Shown: piece after piece, positions 44,941 to 53,165 of the stretch
How the letters are laid out: the number at the start of each line of letters is the position of its first letter
Numbering within the stretch: the stretch's first letter is position 1
NCBI GenBank assembly: GCA_016845365.1
Contig: JAERST010000024.1
Span: forward strand, 96,461 to 160,460
Source of the DNA: Methanobacteriota archaeon
Lineage (GTDB): Archaea; Thermoplasmatota; Poseidoniia; Poseidoniales; Thalassarchaeaceae
Length of the DNA stretch: 64,000 bases
Reading direction: 5' to 3'
The notes under the pieces: model-generated
What the model was told of the DNA's origin: nothing
Databases searched by the model: none
What the model saw: the letters and a program-made list of their open reading frames with translations, nothing else
Program-made: the position numbers and the translations under genes

Positions 44941-45804
44941 TTGACTTATTCAATAGTAGCAAAGTGTTCAACCACTGGTCAATTCGGCGTCGCAATACAA
45001 TCCCATTTCTTCGCTGTAGGAAATGCTGCCTGGGCAAAGGCGGGCGTAGGGGCTGTTGCAACACAAGCTTTGGCTCTAATCGACCACGGCCCACTTGGCA
45101 TCGAATTGATGGCTGAAGGGTTGTCTTCGGAAGATGCATTATCGAGAAGATTAGATGAAGATGAACAACCCGAAATTCGTCAAGTCGCAATGATTGATTC
45201 TAATGGTGTAGCCGCAGCGTATACCGGCTCCAAAACAATTCGAGCAAACGGTCATATCATCGGCGCTGGATATTCATGTCAAGCGAATTTGATGTTAAAC
45301 GAAGGCGTTCCTCAAGCAATGGCTGATGCCTTTGATAGCTCAGAAGGTGAATTGGCATCACGTCTTCTTTCTGCTCTAGTCGCAGGCCAAAATGCCGGTG
45401 GAGACCTGCGAGGAAAACAATCAGCCAGAATTCTAGTTGTAGCTGCCGAGCCTAAGGAAAAACACTGGGAGGAGGTTCTCGTAGACATCGCTGTAGATGA
45501 CCATCCAGACCCGCTTGCTGAGTCGGCACGCCTCTTAGATATGCATTCAGTCTACTCCCATCTAGGGAATGATGCAAGCGGTTTAGAATTAGATTTCGTG
45601 GACGCTGAGAAATATCCTGAGGTTGCATTTTGGAAAGGTGTGGAGTTGGCGACCCTCGGGAAAGAAAGCGAAGCCAAAATATATTCGAATATCGCACTAA
45701 GCCAACATTCAGGTTGGAAGGAATTGCTAATCCGTTGTGCTGAAATTGGGTTCTTTGGAATCAATGATGAAACCATTCGCATTCTCTTGCCCAATGACCA
45801 CTAG
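44941..45804 (+). CDS. DUF1028-family NTN-hydrolase-like protein
   Basis: The 287-residue product begins TYSIVAKCSTTGQFGVAIQS and has NAAWAKAGVGAVATQALA, then YTGSKTIRANGHIIGAGYSC and MADAFDSSEGELASRLLSAL with AGQNAGGDLRGKQSA. These are the DUF1028 signatures; the family has an NTN-hydrolase-like fold with unsettled function. A helical C-terminal ~75 residues may be the usual peptidoglycan-binding/TPR-like extension. The start is TTG 44941. The 3' end meets the SRP RNA gene, and a hairpin CCACTA-CAATC-TAGTGG at the border could terminate transcription from both sides. Confidence 0.87.
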   Translation: MTYSIVAKCSTTGQFGVAIQSHFFAVGNAAWAKAGVGAVATQALALIDHGPLGIELMAEGLSSEDALSRRLDEDEQPEIRQVAMIDSNGVAAAYTGSKTIRANGHIIGAGYSCQANLMLNEGVPQAMADAFDSSEGELASRLLSALVAGQNAGGDLRGKQSARILVVAAEPKEKHWEEVLVDIAVDDHPDPLAESARLLDMHSVYSHLGNDASGLELDFVDAEKYPEVAFWKGVELATLGKESEAKIYSNIALSQHSGWKELLIRCAEIGFFGINDETIRILLPNDH

Positions 45805-45814
45805 ATTGTAGTGG

Positions 45815-46125
45815 GCACGTCCTCGGTGGACGATCGTCACCAACGATGAAAATTCCACGATCTCCTCCGCCCCGCTTTCCCAAGGCATCCAGCATCCTCG
45901 GTCGGGCTGCTCGCTTCCGCGCCTGACCTGATTCCCGAGCGTGAGACGGTCGACACTTCCCTACGGAAGCGCTCTCCGCCAACCTGGATCTCTTGGGGGC
46001 GAGGCATCGACGTTAACCGCAGGGTCATCATCGGCTCGTCTTCGCCGCCCTCGGACTTCAGGCCACCATTTTCGACGATTTGTGGATAACAGAGCACGTC
46101 AACACTCCCCCTAGCCCGGCTAACG
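45815..46125 (-). ncRNA. signal recognition particle 7S RNA
   Basis: The minus strand carries the helix-8 SRP54-binding signature GTCAGGCGCGGAAGCGAGCA around 45905-45930. Near the 5' end is a segment like the archaeal Alu domain: GGGCTAGGGGGAG, then CTCTGTTATCC. Long-range pairing typical of helix 5 is visible: AATCGTC and GAAAAT near 46070-46080 pair with GACGATC and ATTTTC near 45830-45850. The region has no plausible protein frame. I estimate the ends to within ~15 nt. Confidence 0.88.
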
Positions 46126-46257
46126 CGGGTAGCGCTCACCTATGAACGAAACGATGTGTAGGGAGAACGACAACGGGCCCTTGCGAAGGGGCACACGAAA
46201 GGGATGTGGTTCGGCCAGAGTCATGGGCACACTCTGGAAAATCTGGTTGAGGAAGTA

Positions 46258-46641
46258 TTACTCAGCTTCGTATTTTGACGGGCACCCGGTTTGAATTTCA
46301 TTTGCATCTAGGTGCCACGAACCATCGTCCTTTGAGAGCATTCCTTTGACTGCGATGGTTCGACCTTCCTCAAATCCATCTGGAACTGCAATCGAAGCGA
46401 AAGTGACGCTTAGTTCAGAATCTAGACCCTCGATGATGAATGAAGATGAAGCATTATCCACGGAACCCAATCGAACTACCCCACGCAGATGAACTTCATC
46501 GGAATCGAAATCCTCTGGAGATTCCATCACCTCATCTACGGTGTACTGTATCTCAGGGTCTACCGACATGAACATCAGGAATAGAAGACCACCCAATATG
46601 GCTGCAACAAGGGCGAGCCGGGTGGCTCGTGTATTCTTCAC
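46258..46641 (-). CDS. ccmE: CcmE-like heme chaperone with CxxxY motif
   Basis: The 127-residue product has an N-terminal membrane anchor (LALVAAILGGLLFLMFM), then an OB-fold: YTVDEVMESPEDFDSDEVHL, RGVVRLGSV and DGFEEGRTIAVKGML. It ends with CPSKYEAE. In classical CcmE the heme-binding motif is HxxxY; here it is CxxxY (Cys-Pro-Ser-Lys-Tyr), as known for the CcmE variants of archaea and Desulfovibrio. Its role would be heme delivery for c-type cytochrome maturation at the outer face of the membrane. No other ccm gene is adjacent. Confidence 0.82.
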   Translation of the reverse strand: MKNTRATRLALVAAILGGLLFLMFMSVDPEIQYTVDEVMESPEDFDSDEVHLRGVVRLGSVDNASSSFIIEGLDSELSVTFASIAVPDGFEEGRTIAVKGMLSKDDGSWHLDANEIQTGCPSKYEAE

Positions 46642-46738
46642 GTACCCAGGCTCAGGTAAACCATAGAATAGGCTTACGCCAAATCGAGTTCACAACAGAT
46701 GATGGAGTCGGCACCAGTAGAATGACAATGTAGACGAA

Positions 46739-47842
46739 TTAACCACGAGCGTAACCAACCGCTTCCTGCAAGTCAGCAAATCCTTCTGACTTCAATCGCT
46801 TCCTGATACCTTTGGTAGCACGGCCTACAACAGCCGGCCCTTGGAAAACCAATGCCGAATACAATTGAAGGAGTGAGGCGCCATTAGTTACAGCATTCCA
46901 TGCCGTCTCGCCTGATTCAATTCCTCCACAACCGATAATTGGCACCTTATCTCCTACCCCATCGTAGAGCGTCCCAATACTCTCAATCGACATTTGATGC
47001 AACGGCCGGCCAGATAACCCACCTTGTTCGGCTAGGATTCTACGAGATTTCGTATTGGACGGACTAGGCCGACTAATCGTCGTATTCGTCGCAACAAAGC
47101 CGTCAATCCCAGCACCCAAGGCAGCACCTGCACATGAGAGCATAACATCAGAGTCGAGGTCGGGTGAAAATTTCAGAAGAATGGGTTTGAGCCCCGACCG
47201 TCGCTCCCTAACCGCGATACAAGCACTAACTACATCGCGGATATGAGAATCCTCCTGTAACTCCCTAAGACCTGGTGTGTTCGGTGAAGAGACATTCAGA
47301 ACGAAGAAATCGGCGTGGTCGTAAAGCAAGCCAAGCGTTTCGGCGTAATCATCCGGAGCCCGCTCATTATCAACGGTCTTCGAGCGACCGATATTCGCAG
47401 CCACCGGCGTACTAGGCCACCTCCCAGCAGTTCGACGCTTCATCAGCGAATCTCGAACCACCTGAGCCCCCGGATTGTTGAACCCCATCCGATTAATGAG
47501 TGCGCGATCAACATCCGACCTGAACATCCTTGGTTTTGGATTGCCATCCTGTGGAAATCGAGTGATACCGCCATATTCCTGCCAAGCAAATCCAAGCGCT
47601 GGCCAAGCCCCTAGCGCAGCGGCAGATTTGTCGAACCCCGCCGCCAATCCAACCGGATGGCGAAATAGGCGGCCAAACACTGTGATGGGAATTGAAGGGG
47701 TTCGGTAAACCGAGGCTAGAACCTTCTGAGTGGCTCTATTCTCTGCCAAAAGTCGCAGAGCACCTACACTCAAGCCGTGCGCTCGTTCCGAATCGATGAA
47801 TCGCATCGCAGGACGTACGACCAAGCTGTAGGGCAGACCCAT
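46739..47842 (-). CDS. pyrD: dihydroorotate dehydrogenase, class 2 (quinone-dependent)
   Basis: Oxidises dihydroorotate to orotate in pyrimidine synthesis. The ~367-residue product has the FMN-binding VGLAAGFDKSAAALGAWPAL, EYGGITRFPQDGNPKPRMF and INRMGFNNPGA. The catalytic-loop region is LNVSSPNTPGLRELQ, and the C-terminal parts are FVATNTTISRP and IGCGGIESGETAW. The N-terminal helices and catalytic Ser in NVSSPNTPG mark class 2, the membrane quinone-linked type, uncommon in archaea. I chose the ATG at 47842 so that the gene does not overlap the divergent gene at 47896. Confidence 0.92.
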   Translation of the reverse strand: MGLPYSLVVRPAMRFIDSERAHGLSVGALRLLAENRATQKVLASVYRTPSIPITVFGRLFRHPVGLAAGFDKSAAALGAWPALGFAWQEYGGITRFPQDGNPKPRMFRSDVDRALINRMGFNNPGAQVVRDSLMKRRTAGRWPSTPVAANIGRSKTVDNERAPDDYAETLGLLYDHADFFVLNVSSPNTPGLRELQEDSHIRDVVSACIAVRERRSGLKPILLKFSPDLDSDVMLSCAGAALGAGIDGFVATNTTISRPSPSNTKSRRILAEQGGLSGRPLHQMSIESIGTLYDGVGDKVPIIGCGGIESGETAWNAVTNGASLLQLYSALVFQGPAVVGRATKGIRKRLKSEGFADLQEAVGYARG

Positions 47843-47895
47843 CCTGTGCTCGGCGACCGAGGCATCCTTCAAGGCTTGCGTGCGGTCGGCGAGCC

Positions 47896-48309
47896 ATGCC
47901 CTCGGATGAGCGCACACGTTCGGTGCGTGAACTTGCGAGGCGTATCCTTCGTTCACGAGGAGTGATTATTCGCCATCCGAGTCATTTGCAAATTCCTGAG
48001 GACTTGGGCGTGCAGATTTCAGACCTCGCGCCCAGCCTGCAATTTGGCGTGGATTTTAGAGGAAACGATACTGATGAGGTTTACTTTGAATTGATTGGAG
48101 AGTCGGGTGGGCGGATTTGTCTTAATCCTCCGTCTCTAGATGAAGTTTGGATTACACCGCCAATTCCAGTGGCCTTTGACGAGGTCGTAGGACAAGTTCT
48201 CGAATTGGCTCGGGCAGGATATCCTGGATGTCTCGGTTGTGGTGGGCCGGATGCTGAGGAGCCATGGGACGAGGCAGGGGCTAGAATCGATCTGGGCTTG
48301 GGCTGTTGA
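47896..48309 (+). CDS. small hypothetical protein with C-terminal cysteines
   Basis: The 137-residue product has a basic N-terminus (TRSVRELARRILRSRGV), an acidic beta-rich middle (FGVDFRGNDTDEVYFELIGE) and a C-terminus with GYPGCLGCGGPDAEEPWDE, ending in GLGC. CLGCGG plus the last Cys might bind a metal. I recognise no family. It is divergent from pyrD, and its start is the ATG at 47896. Confidence 0.6.
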   Translation: MPSDERTRSVRELARRILRSRGVIIRHPSHLQIPEDLGVQISDLAPSLQFGVDFRGNDTDEVYFELIGESGGRICLNPPSLDEVWITPPIPVAFDEVVGQVLELARAGYPGCLGCGGPDAEEPWDEAGARIDLGLGC

Positions 48310-48363
48310 GTCGTAGACACTCTGAACTCTCGGCCTCCTCACCTCGACAGAAACGCCTTCGCC

Positions 48364-48447
48364 TCACGCGCGCTCACGTACGCGCGCCTACACACACGTG
48401 GGCGCTCGCGCGCGTTGCATCGCTCCTTCCCTGCTCACGTTTATACA
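48364..48447 (+). promoter_or_regulatory. alternating purine-pyrimidine tract and TATA box upstream of topA
   Basis: Between 48364 and 48418 the sequence is dominated by alternating Pu-Py runs (ACGCGCG, CACGTACGCGCGC, CACACACGTG, CGCGCGCG), which are prone to Z-DNA under negative supercoiling. A TATA-like element, TTTATACA, follows at 48440-48447, about 73 nt before the topoisomerase I ATG. The tract is unlike the surrounding DNA. Confidence 0.55.
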
Positions 48448-48520
48448 GGGTCTTTGTCGCCACCGCGAATCGTGGTGTGCTGACTTAGGTCGGTCCCGCT
48501 ACACAATCGAGAGTGCTACG

Positions 48521-50809
48521 ATGAAGTTGATGATCCTTGAATCCGGAGCAAAAGCTCGTACCGTCAAGAAGTATCTTGGAAGAGGCTGGATCGTCGACGC
48601 TTGCAATGGCCACGTTCAGGACCTACCGAACCGCGGAGGGAGCAAAGCCGACAATAAGGCAATGTGGTCATCCAAGGAAGGACAACTCCCTCAACCACCG
48701 TGGAGTTGGACCGATCGTGCAGAGAAGACGATGACTGACCTTCGTCGGAAAGCGGCTTCAAAAAATGTAGAAGAAATCTACATCGCAACTGACCCTGACC
48801 GAGAAGGAGAATTTATCGCGTGGAGATTGAAAGAAATATTCCACGATTTTCCTGTGATTCATCGAGTCTCATTCAATGAAATCACCCAGAATGCGGTTCA
48901 GTCTGCAATTGCAGACCCGCGTGAGATAGACATGGATTTGGTTGATGCAGCAAAGGTGCGTCGCTTCATGGATCGTCTTGTAGGATTCCGCTGCTCTCGA
49001 TTTAGTCGATCTTGGAATCTCGCATCGATGGGGCGCGTACAAACCCCGACTCTAGGATTCATCGTCGAACGCGAATTGGAACGTGAGGCGCATATCCCAA
49101 TTCCATATCACTCGGTAAATGTAGATTCTAACACTGTCAATTTCAAAGTGCGATTTCACGAAAAGGATGATGCTGAGGCTTGGAAGGATGATGATGGCAA
49201 GCATCATCCCGACCGCACTTACGACGGCGACCTTGCTACATCTGCGGAACAACTCATTCGCAATTCTGGCAAGGTTACCTTAGCTAGTGTAAGGGAAGGT
49301 CAAACCAAGCGACGCCCCCAACCTCCGTTCACGACTGAAACTATGCTACGCGGTGCAAATGGCAGGATGGGGTGGTCAATCGCCCGAACCAACCGCGTAG
49401 CAACAGCACTCTACCAAGCAGGTCACATCACGTATATTCGAACCGATTCGACTAGAACCAGTGAAGATGCTCGGAATCGAATTCGCAAGTTGATTAGTAG
49501 TCAATTCGGAGAAGACCATCTCGGTTCAGGAGTTCTAGGGCCAGATGCCAAGAAAGGGGCGAAGAACGTACAAGATGCTCACGAAGCGATTCGTCCCACC
49601 CAACCCGAACTGAGGACTCTAAGCGACGTCGACTCCGACCAGCAATCCCTTTACCGACTAATCTGGGGTCGATTTGCAGCTAGTCAAATGTCTGATTCGA
49701 TAAGAGAGCGCAGAGACCTAACCGCGAAGGTAGAGGGCCTCGAAAATTCCCTCTACGGAACCTCCTCATGGCGAATCCATGCGGGTTGGGAGGCTGCATA
49801 TTCAGATTCGGACAAGCAGGTGCAAACGGCACCTCCAAGCGTTGGATTCGACATAGGTTCAGACTGGACCTACAATGTGAAAGAAGAAAATCCACAATTG
49901 ATTTCAGACCAGACAAAACCACCTCGCAGATTCACTGAAAGTTCGATCATTCAAGAAATGAAAAAAGCAGATATTGGCAGGCCTTCGACTTACTTGACAA
50001 CCGTTGGAAAATTAATTGACAGAGATTATGCAGAGAAAGAAGGCACATCCCTTCTTCCCACAACACGTGGCCGCACATTATGGATTGAAGTGGTCCCGTA
50101 TTATGGGTCCAGTGCAGATACTTCAGGTACGATGTCTGAAGGCCTATTCACCCCTTCGTTCACCGCGTTCATGGAAGCAAATCTCGACCGAGTTGAAGAT
50201 GGAGATTCGAGTGGTGCAGAGGTCTGGCACACCTTTGTGGGCGACTTCCGTTCAATGCACAATAATGCCTTGGAAGAGAGAAAGAAAAGGCCAACTCCCA
50301 AGCAAATGAATTACATGAAGAATCGTTTCACACGGATGGACCCTGAGAAACAATCCGCCTTACTCGAGGGAAAGAAATTCGAGGAATTGACTGGCGATGA
50401 TGCTCGAAGAATCATCGAATCAATGAATGGAGATGACGCAGGCGAAATTCCACCGAGTGAGAAGCAAATGGCTCTCATAATCAGACTCGCAGATAAGCAT
50501 GAAATTGATTTGGTTGCCTTCCTCTCAGAACGCGGTATCGACGACCTTGAATCTCTAACAGGTGGAAGAGATGGTACCGCAAGTACAATCATCGGCGATT
50601 TAATCGCCCACGACCGAAATTCTCCGGCTACAGAAAAACAGGTCGCTACTATTCATTCGATGTGCGAGAATCTCGAAATGGCAGTCGAAGATGCGATGGC
50701 TCTTGTCGATACGACTACCATTGAAGAAATCTCGAAGAACGACGCTAGTATCCTCATCGATCGTCTGAAGAAGACTATCCAACAGAAGCGTCGGAAACAA
50801 AAGAAGTGA
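48521..50809 (+). CDS. topA: DNA topoisomerase I (type IA, bacterial-type) with repeat tail
   Basis: Relaxes negative supercoils. The ~762-residue product begins MKLMILESGAKARTVKKYLG (TOPRIM) and has the acidic TDPDREGEFIAW, the SMGRVQTPTLG and FTTETMLRGANGRMG segments, the catalytic tyrosine in ITYIRTDSTR, and QDAHEAIRPT with RPSTYLTTVGKL. In place of C-terminal zinc fingers there are three related ~50-residue helical repeats (from about residue 590). They start RPTPKQMNYM, PPSEKQMALI and PATEKQVATI and end DDARRIIESM or NDASILIDRL. The ATG at 48521 is preceded by a TATA-like box; an upstream frame is non-homologous. Confidence 0.94.
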   Translation: MKLMILESGAKARTVKKYLGRGWIVDACNGHVQDLPNRGGSKADNKAMWSSKEGQLPQPPWSWTDRAEKTMTDLRRKAASKNVEEIYIATDPDREGEFIAWRLKEIFHDFPVIHRVSFNEITQNAVQSAIADPREIDMDLVDAAKVRRFMDRLVGFRCSRFSRSWNLASMGRVQTPTLGFIVERELEREAHIPIPYHSVNVDSNTVNFKVRFHEKDDAEAWKDDDGKHHPDRTYDGDLATSAEQLIRNSGKVTLASVREGQTKRRPQPPFTTETMLRGANGRMGWSIARTNRVATALYQAGHITYIRTDSTRTSEDARNRIRKLISSQFGEDHLGSGVLGPDAKKGAKNVQDAHEAIRPTQPELRTLSDVDSDQQSLYRLIWGRFAASQMSDSIRERRDLTAKVEGLENSLYGTSSWRIHAGWEAAYSDSDKQVQTAPPSVGFDIGSDWTYNVKEENPQLISDQTKPPRRFTESSIIQEMKKADIGRPSTYLTTVGKLIDRDYAEKEGTSLLPTTRGRTLWIEVVPYYGSSADTSGTMSEGLFTPSFTAFMEANLDRVEDGDSSGAEVWHTFVGDFRSMHNNALEERKKRPTPKQMNYMKNRFTRMDPEKQSALLEGKKFEELTGDDARRIIESMNGDDAGEIPPSEKQMALIIRLADKHEIDLVAFLSERGIDDLESLTGGRDGTASTIIGDLIAHDRNSPATEKQVATIHSMCENLEMAVEDAMALVDTTTIEEISKNDASILIDRLKKTIQQKRRKQKK

Positions 50810-50869
50810 AATCCAAACCCTCCCGAGGGTTGTCTAACCAATGGCTCTTTGCCGACGGAGGAAGGTCAC

Positions 50870-52084
50870 ATGATCAATCCCGACAATCATTACGATGTTA
50901 TCATCGTCGGTGCTGGGCCAGTGGGTGGTTATCTCGCTCGGAGATTACGCGAGAATGAGATATCTGTATTGATGTTGGAAGAACATAATCAGATTGGACG
51001 ACCATTCCAATGCGCTGGTCTCGTAAACCCAGCTGCGATGGAAAAAATTGGCGCGTATGATACGGTACTCACGCGCATCTGGGGCGCCAGAATGTACAGC
51101 CCATCAGGGATTGAGATAGAAATTGGCAGCCCCGACAAAGTTCGAACTTGGTCCGTTTGTCGAAAATTATTCGATGAAAGAGTGGTATCTCAAGCCATCG
51201 AATCTGGAGCTCAACTCCTTCTTTCATCACGACCAAAATCTGCGGAGGTGAATTCGATAGGAGTCAATCTCACTGTTGATGTAAATGGTACTGAAACGAA
51301 CTTCAGTTGCAAAATGTTGTGCGGAGCCGACGGTGCGCACTCTTGGGTTAGGCGAACTTTCAGGATGGGTCGTCCCAAGGAGATGATGATTGGATTTCAG
51401 GTCGACGTCACCGGCTATCCCGGAGTTGATGGCAGATTAGACATGTTCACCGGCCAAAATGTCGCTCCTGGATTCTTTGCTTGGGCCATACCCTCAGGAG
51501 ATACTACTCGAATTGGAAATTGGTCAGTGCCAGAGATGTTGGATGGACGTTCTTGCGAGGATCTTTATGATGCGCTTCGCAACTCAGAATTATGGCGCGA
51601 GAGATTTTCTAACTGCCGCGAAGTGGGTCGGTTTTGCGGGCCGATTCCAGCAGGATTGCTGCGAAAACCTGTCAAAGAAAGGGTGGCAGTTTTTGGCGAC
51701 GCAGCAGGACTGTGTAAGCCAACAACTGGCGGTGGAATCGGCAAAGGATTTGACCAGGTTGACATCATGATCGAAGAACTTAGTCGGGCTATTCAGCAAG
51801 ACAATTTCAGCCCGAATGTAATCGAGCGAATGAATTCGAGCATGTCTGAACTTCGGCGCAACCAGAATCGATCCCGAGCACTGAGAAATGCATTCCTCAC
51901 CGAATGTTCAGACGAAGAATTAGACGATGTATTCGCGGTATGGTCACGGCCAGATGTCATCTCATTAATCGATGAATATGGAGAAATTGAGAATCCTATT
52001 CCTCTAGGAATGAAGATGCTCAAGAACGTACCAGAATTCCGCCGCCTGACGAATAAGGCCGTGCGAGCACTAATCTGGGGTTGA
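50870..52084 (+). CDS. geranylgeranyl reductase-family flavoprotein
   Basis: The 404-residue product starts with the FAD-binding YDVIIVGAGPVGGYLARRL (GxGxxG) and has RPFQCAGLVNPAAMEK, then LCGADGAHSWVRR and GDAAGLCKPTTGGGIGKGFD. This is the pattern of archaeal geranylgeranyl reductases, which saturate the isoprenoid chains of membrane lipids (or of menaquinone/chlorophyll-type chains). The ATG at 50870 has a GGAAGG site upstream; an ATG at 50849 would add seven residues. A hypothetical membrane protein follows after 4 nt. Confidence 0.9.
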   Translation: MINPDNHYDVIIVGAGPVGGYLARRLRENEISVLMLEEHNQIGRPFQCAGLVNPAAMEKIGAYDTVLTRIWGARMYSPSGIEIEIGSPDKVRTWSVCRKLFDERVVSQAIESGAQLLLSSRPKSAEVNSIGVNLTVDVNGTETNFSCKMLCGADGAHSWVRRTFRMGRPKEMMIGFQVDVTGYPGVDGRLDMFTGQNVAPGFFAWAIPSGDTTRIGNWSVPEMLDGRSCEDLYDALRNSELWRERFSNCREVGRFCGPIPAGLLRKPVKERVAVFGDAAGLCKPTTGGGIGKGFDQVDIMIEELSRAIQQDNFSPNVIERMNSSMSELRRNQNRSRALRNAFLTECSDEELDDVFAVWSRPDVISLIDEYGEIENPIPLGMKMLKNVPEFRRLTNKAVRALIWG

Positions 52085-52088
52085 TTGA

Positions 52089-53165
52089 TTGGAATCTGTT
52101 CAACGAATCCGCTATCCTCCGTTCGACCATTCAAATATCGATCCCGGTTCGATTCCAATCATCGAAGTCATCGTGACATCTGATTCCCCACCTCCAACCC
52201 CATTCAAGATAGGCTCAGATGATGGCTGGATGGTTGAATGGAGAGGCCTCAAAGCAGAAGACGAGGGCTTACCAAGAATTCAGTCGGTGACCACAACAGC
52301 AACCCTACCGTTCCTAATGAGGACGAGAAATGGATGGTATATCGAGCCAGACCCATTACACGCAAAGGCACGACAGCTCATCGCCCCAACAGTCGTATTG
52401 TTGATTCTCTCACTTTTCCTTCACGCGATTGCACCCGCAGTCAGCGATGTCCCTCTACTCTCTTGGTTAACCCAGGGTTCATACAAAATTGGGCCCTTAG
52501 ATTATCCAAAATTGCTCTTCGTGACCTTTCCAATTTTCGTCTTGCCAATCCTATTGAGAATGGTCGCGAATTCGCGCGACATCGCGCGACAGAATGCCTA
52601 CATCGCCAATCCGGTCCCCGACCCAGAAATCCGCTACACCGTCGGCGATGGTTGGATTGATGTGCTTGAATGCAATATGCCAGAAGGAGTAATCCAGACT
52701 CATTCTCGATTGCAAGCAGGCGTGGCAATTCCCGAGAGGAAGACGCTTCTGAGCGCCTCCAATAGACCCGAAGGAGGACAGCCACCACCTGGGATGTCGA
52801 CCCCACTTCCAGAGAAGCGCATAACCTCGGGAGAAGAACACGGAACTGGGGTCGGTGAATCGACTCCATTACCAGTAGAATACCCAAGAGTCCTGTTGCT
52901 CGAACCTTTACGCGTTAGAACCAGAGGACCAGATATAGCAGTGCAGAACGAGTTCCCCTATCGAATCGAGGGACCACCCATTAGATGGCCAGGCTCAATT
53001 TACTCCTCGGTCATCGCTCTTCACTGGGAATTGCACATCCACGCCGATTGGAATGGAACAAGATTACGCTGGGTCAAACCGATCATCATGTCCCAAACAG
53101 ACGAGGCAGTGATAATTGACAATTTACCGCTTCGCGGAGCGAGGTCAGAAGATTCCGACGCCTGA
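52089..53165 (+). CDS. membrane protein of unknown function with two helices
   Basis: The 358-residue product has about 95 soluble residues, then two membrane helices (LIAPTVVLLILSLFLHAIAP and LLFVTFPIFVLPILLRMV). About 190 soluble, Pro-rich residues follow, with EYPRVLLLEPLRVRTRG and SSVIALHWELHIHADW. The start is TTG 52089, 4 nt after the reductase gene, so co-transcription is likely. It ends exactly next to the convergent mqnC. I recognise no family. Confidence 0.72.
   Translation: MESVQRIRYPPFDHSNIDPGSIPIIEVIVTSDSPPPTPFKIGSDDGWMVEWRGLKAEDEGLPRIQSVTTTATLPFLMRTRNGWYIEPDPLHAKARQLIAPTVVLLILSLFLHAIAPAVSDVPLLSWLTQGSYKIGPLDYPKLLFVTFPIFVLPILLRMVANSRDIARQNAYIANPVPDPEIRYTVGDGWIDVLECNMPEGVIQTHSRLQAGVAIPERKTLLSASNRPEGGQPPPGMSTPLPEKRITSGEEHGTGVGESTPLPVEYPRVLLLEPLRVRTRGPDIAVQNEFPYRIEGPPIRWPGSIYSSVIALHWELHIHADWNGTRLRWVKPIIMSQTDEAVIIDNLPLRGARSEDSDA

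Noticed and set aside
48398..48520. N-terminal extension of topoisomerase I
   Set aside because: The added residues are non-homologous and encoded by the GC-rich tract and promoter; MKLMILESGAKA is the normal family start.
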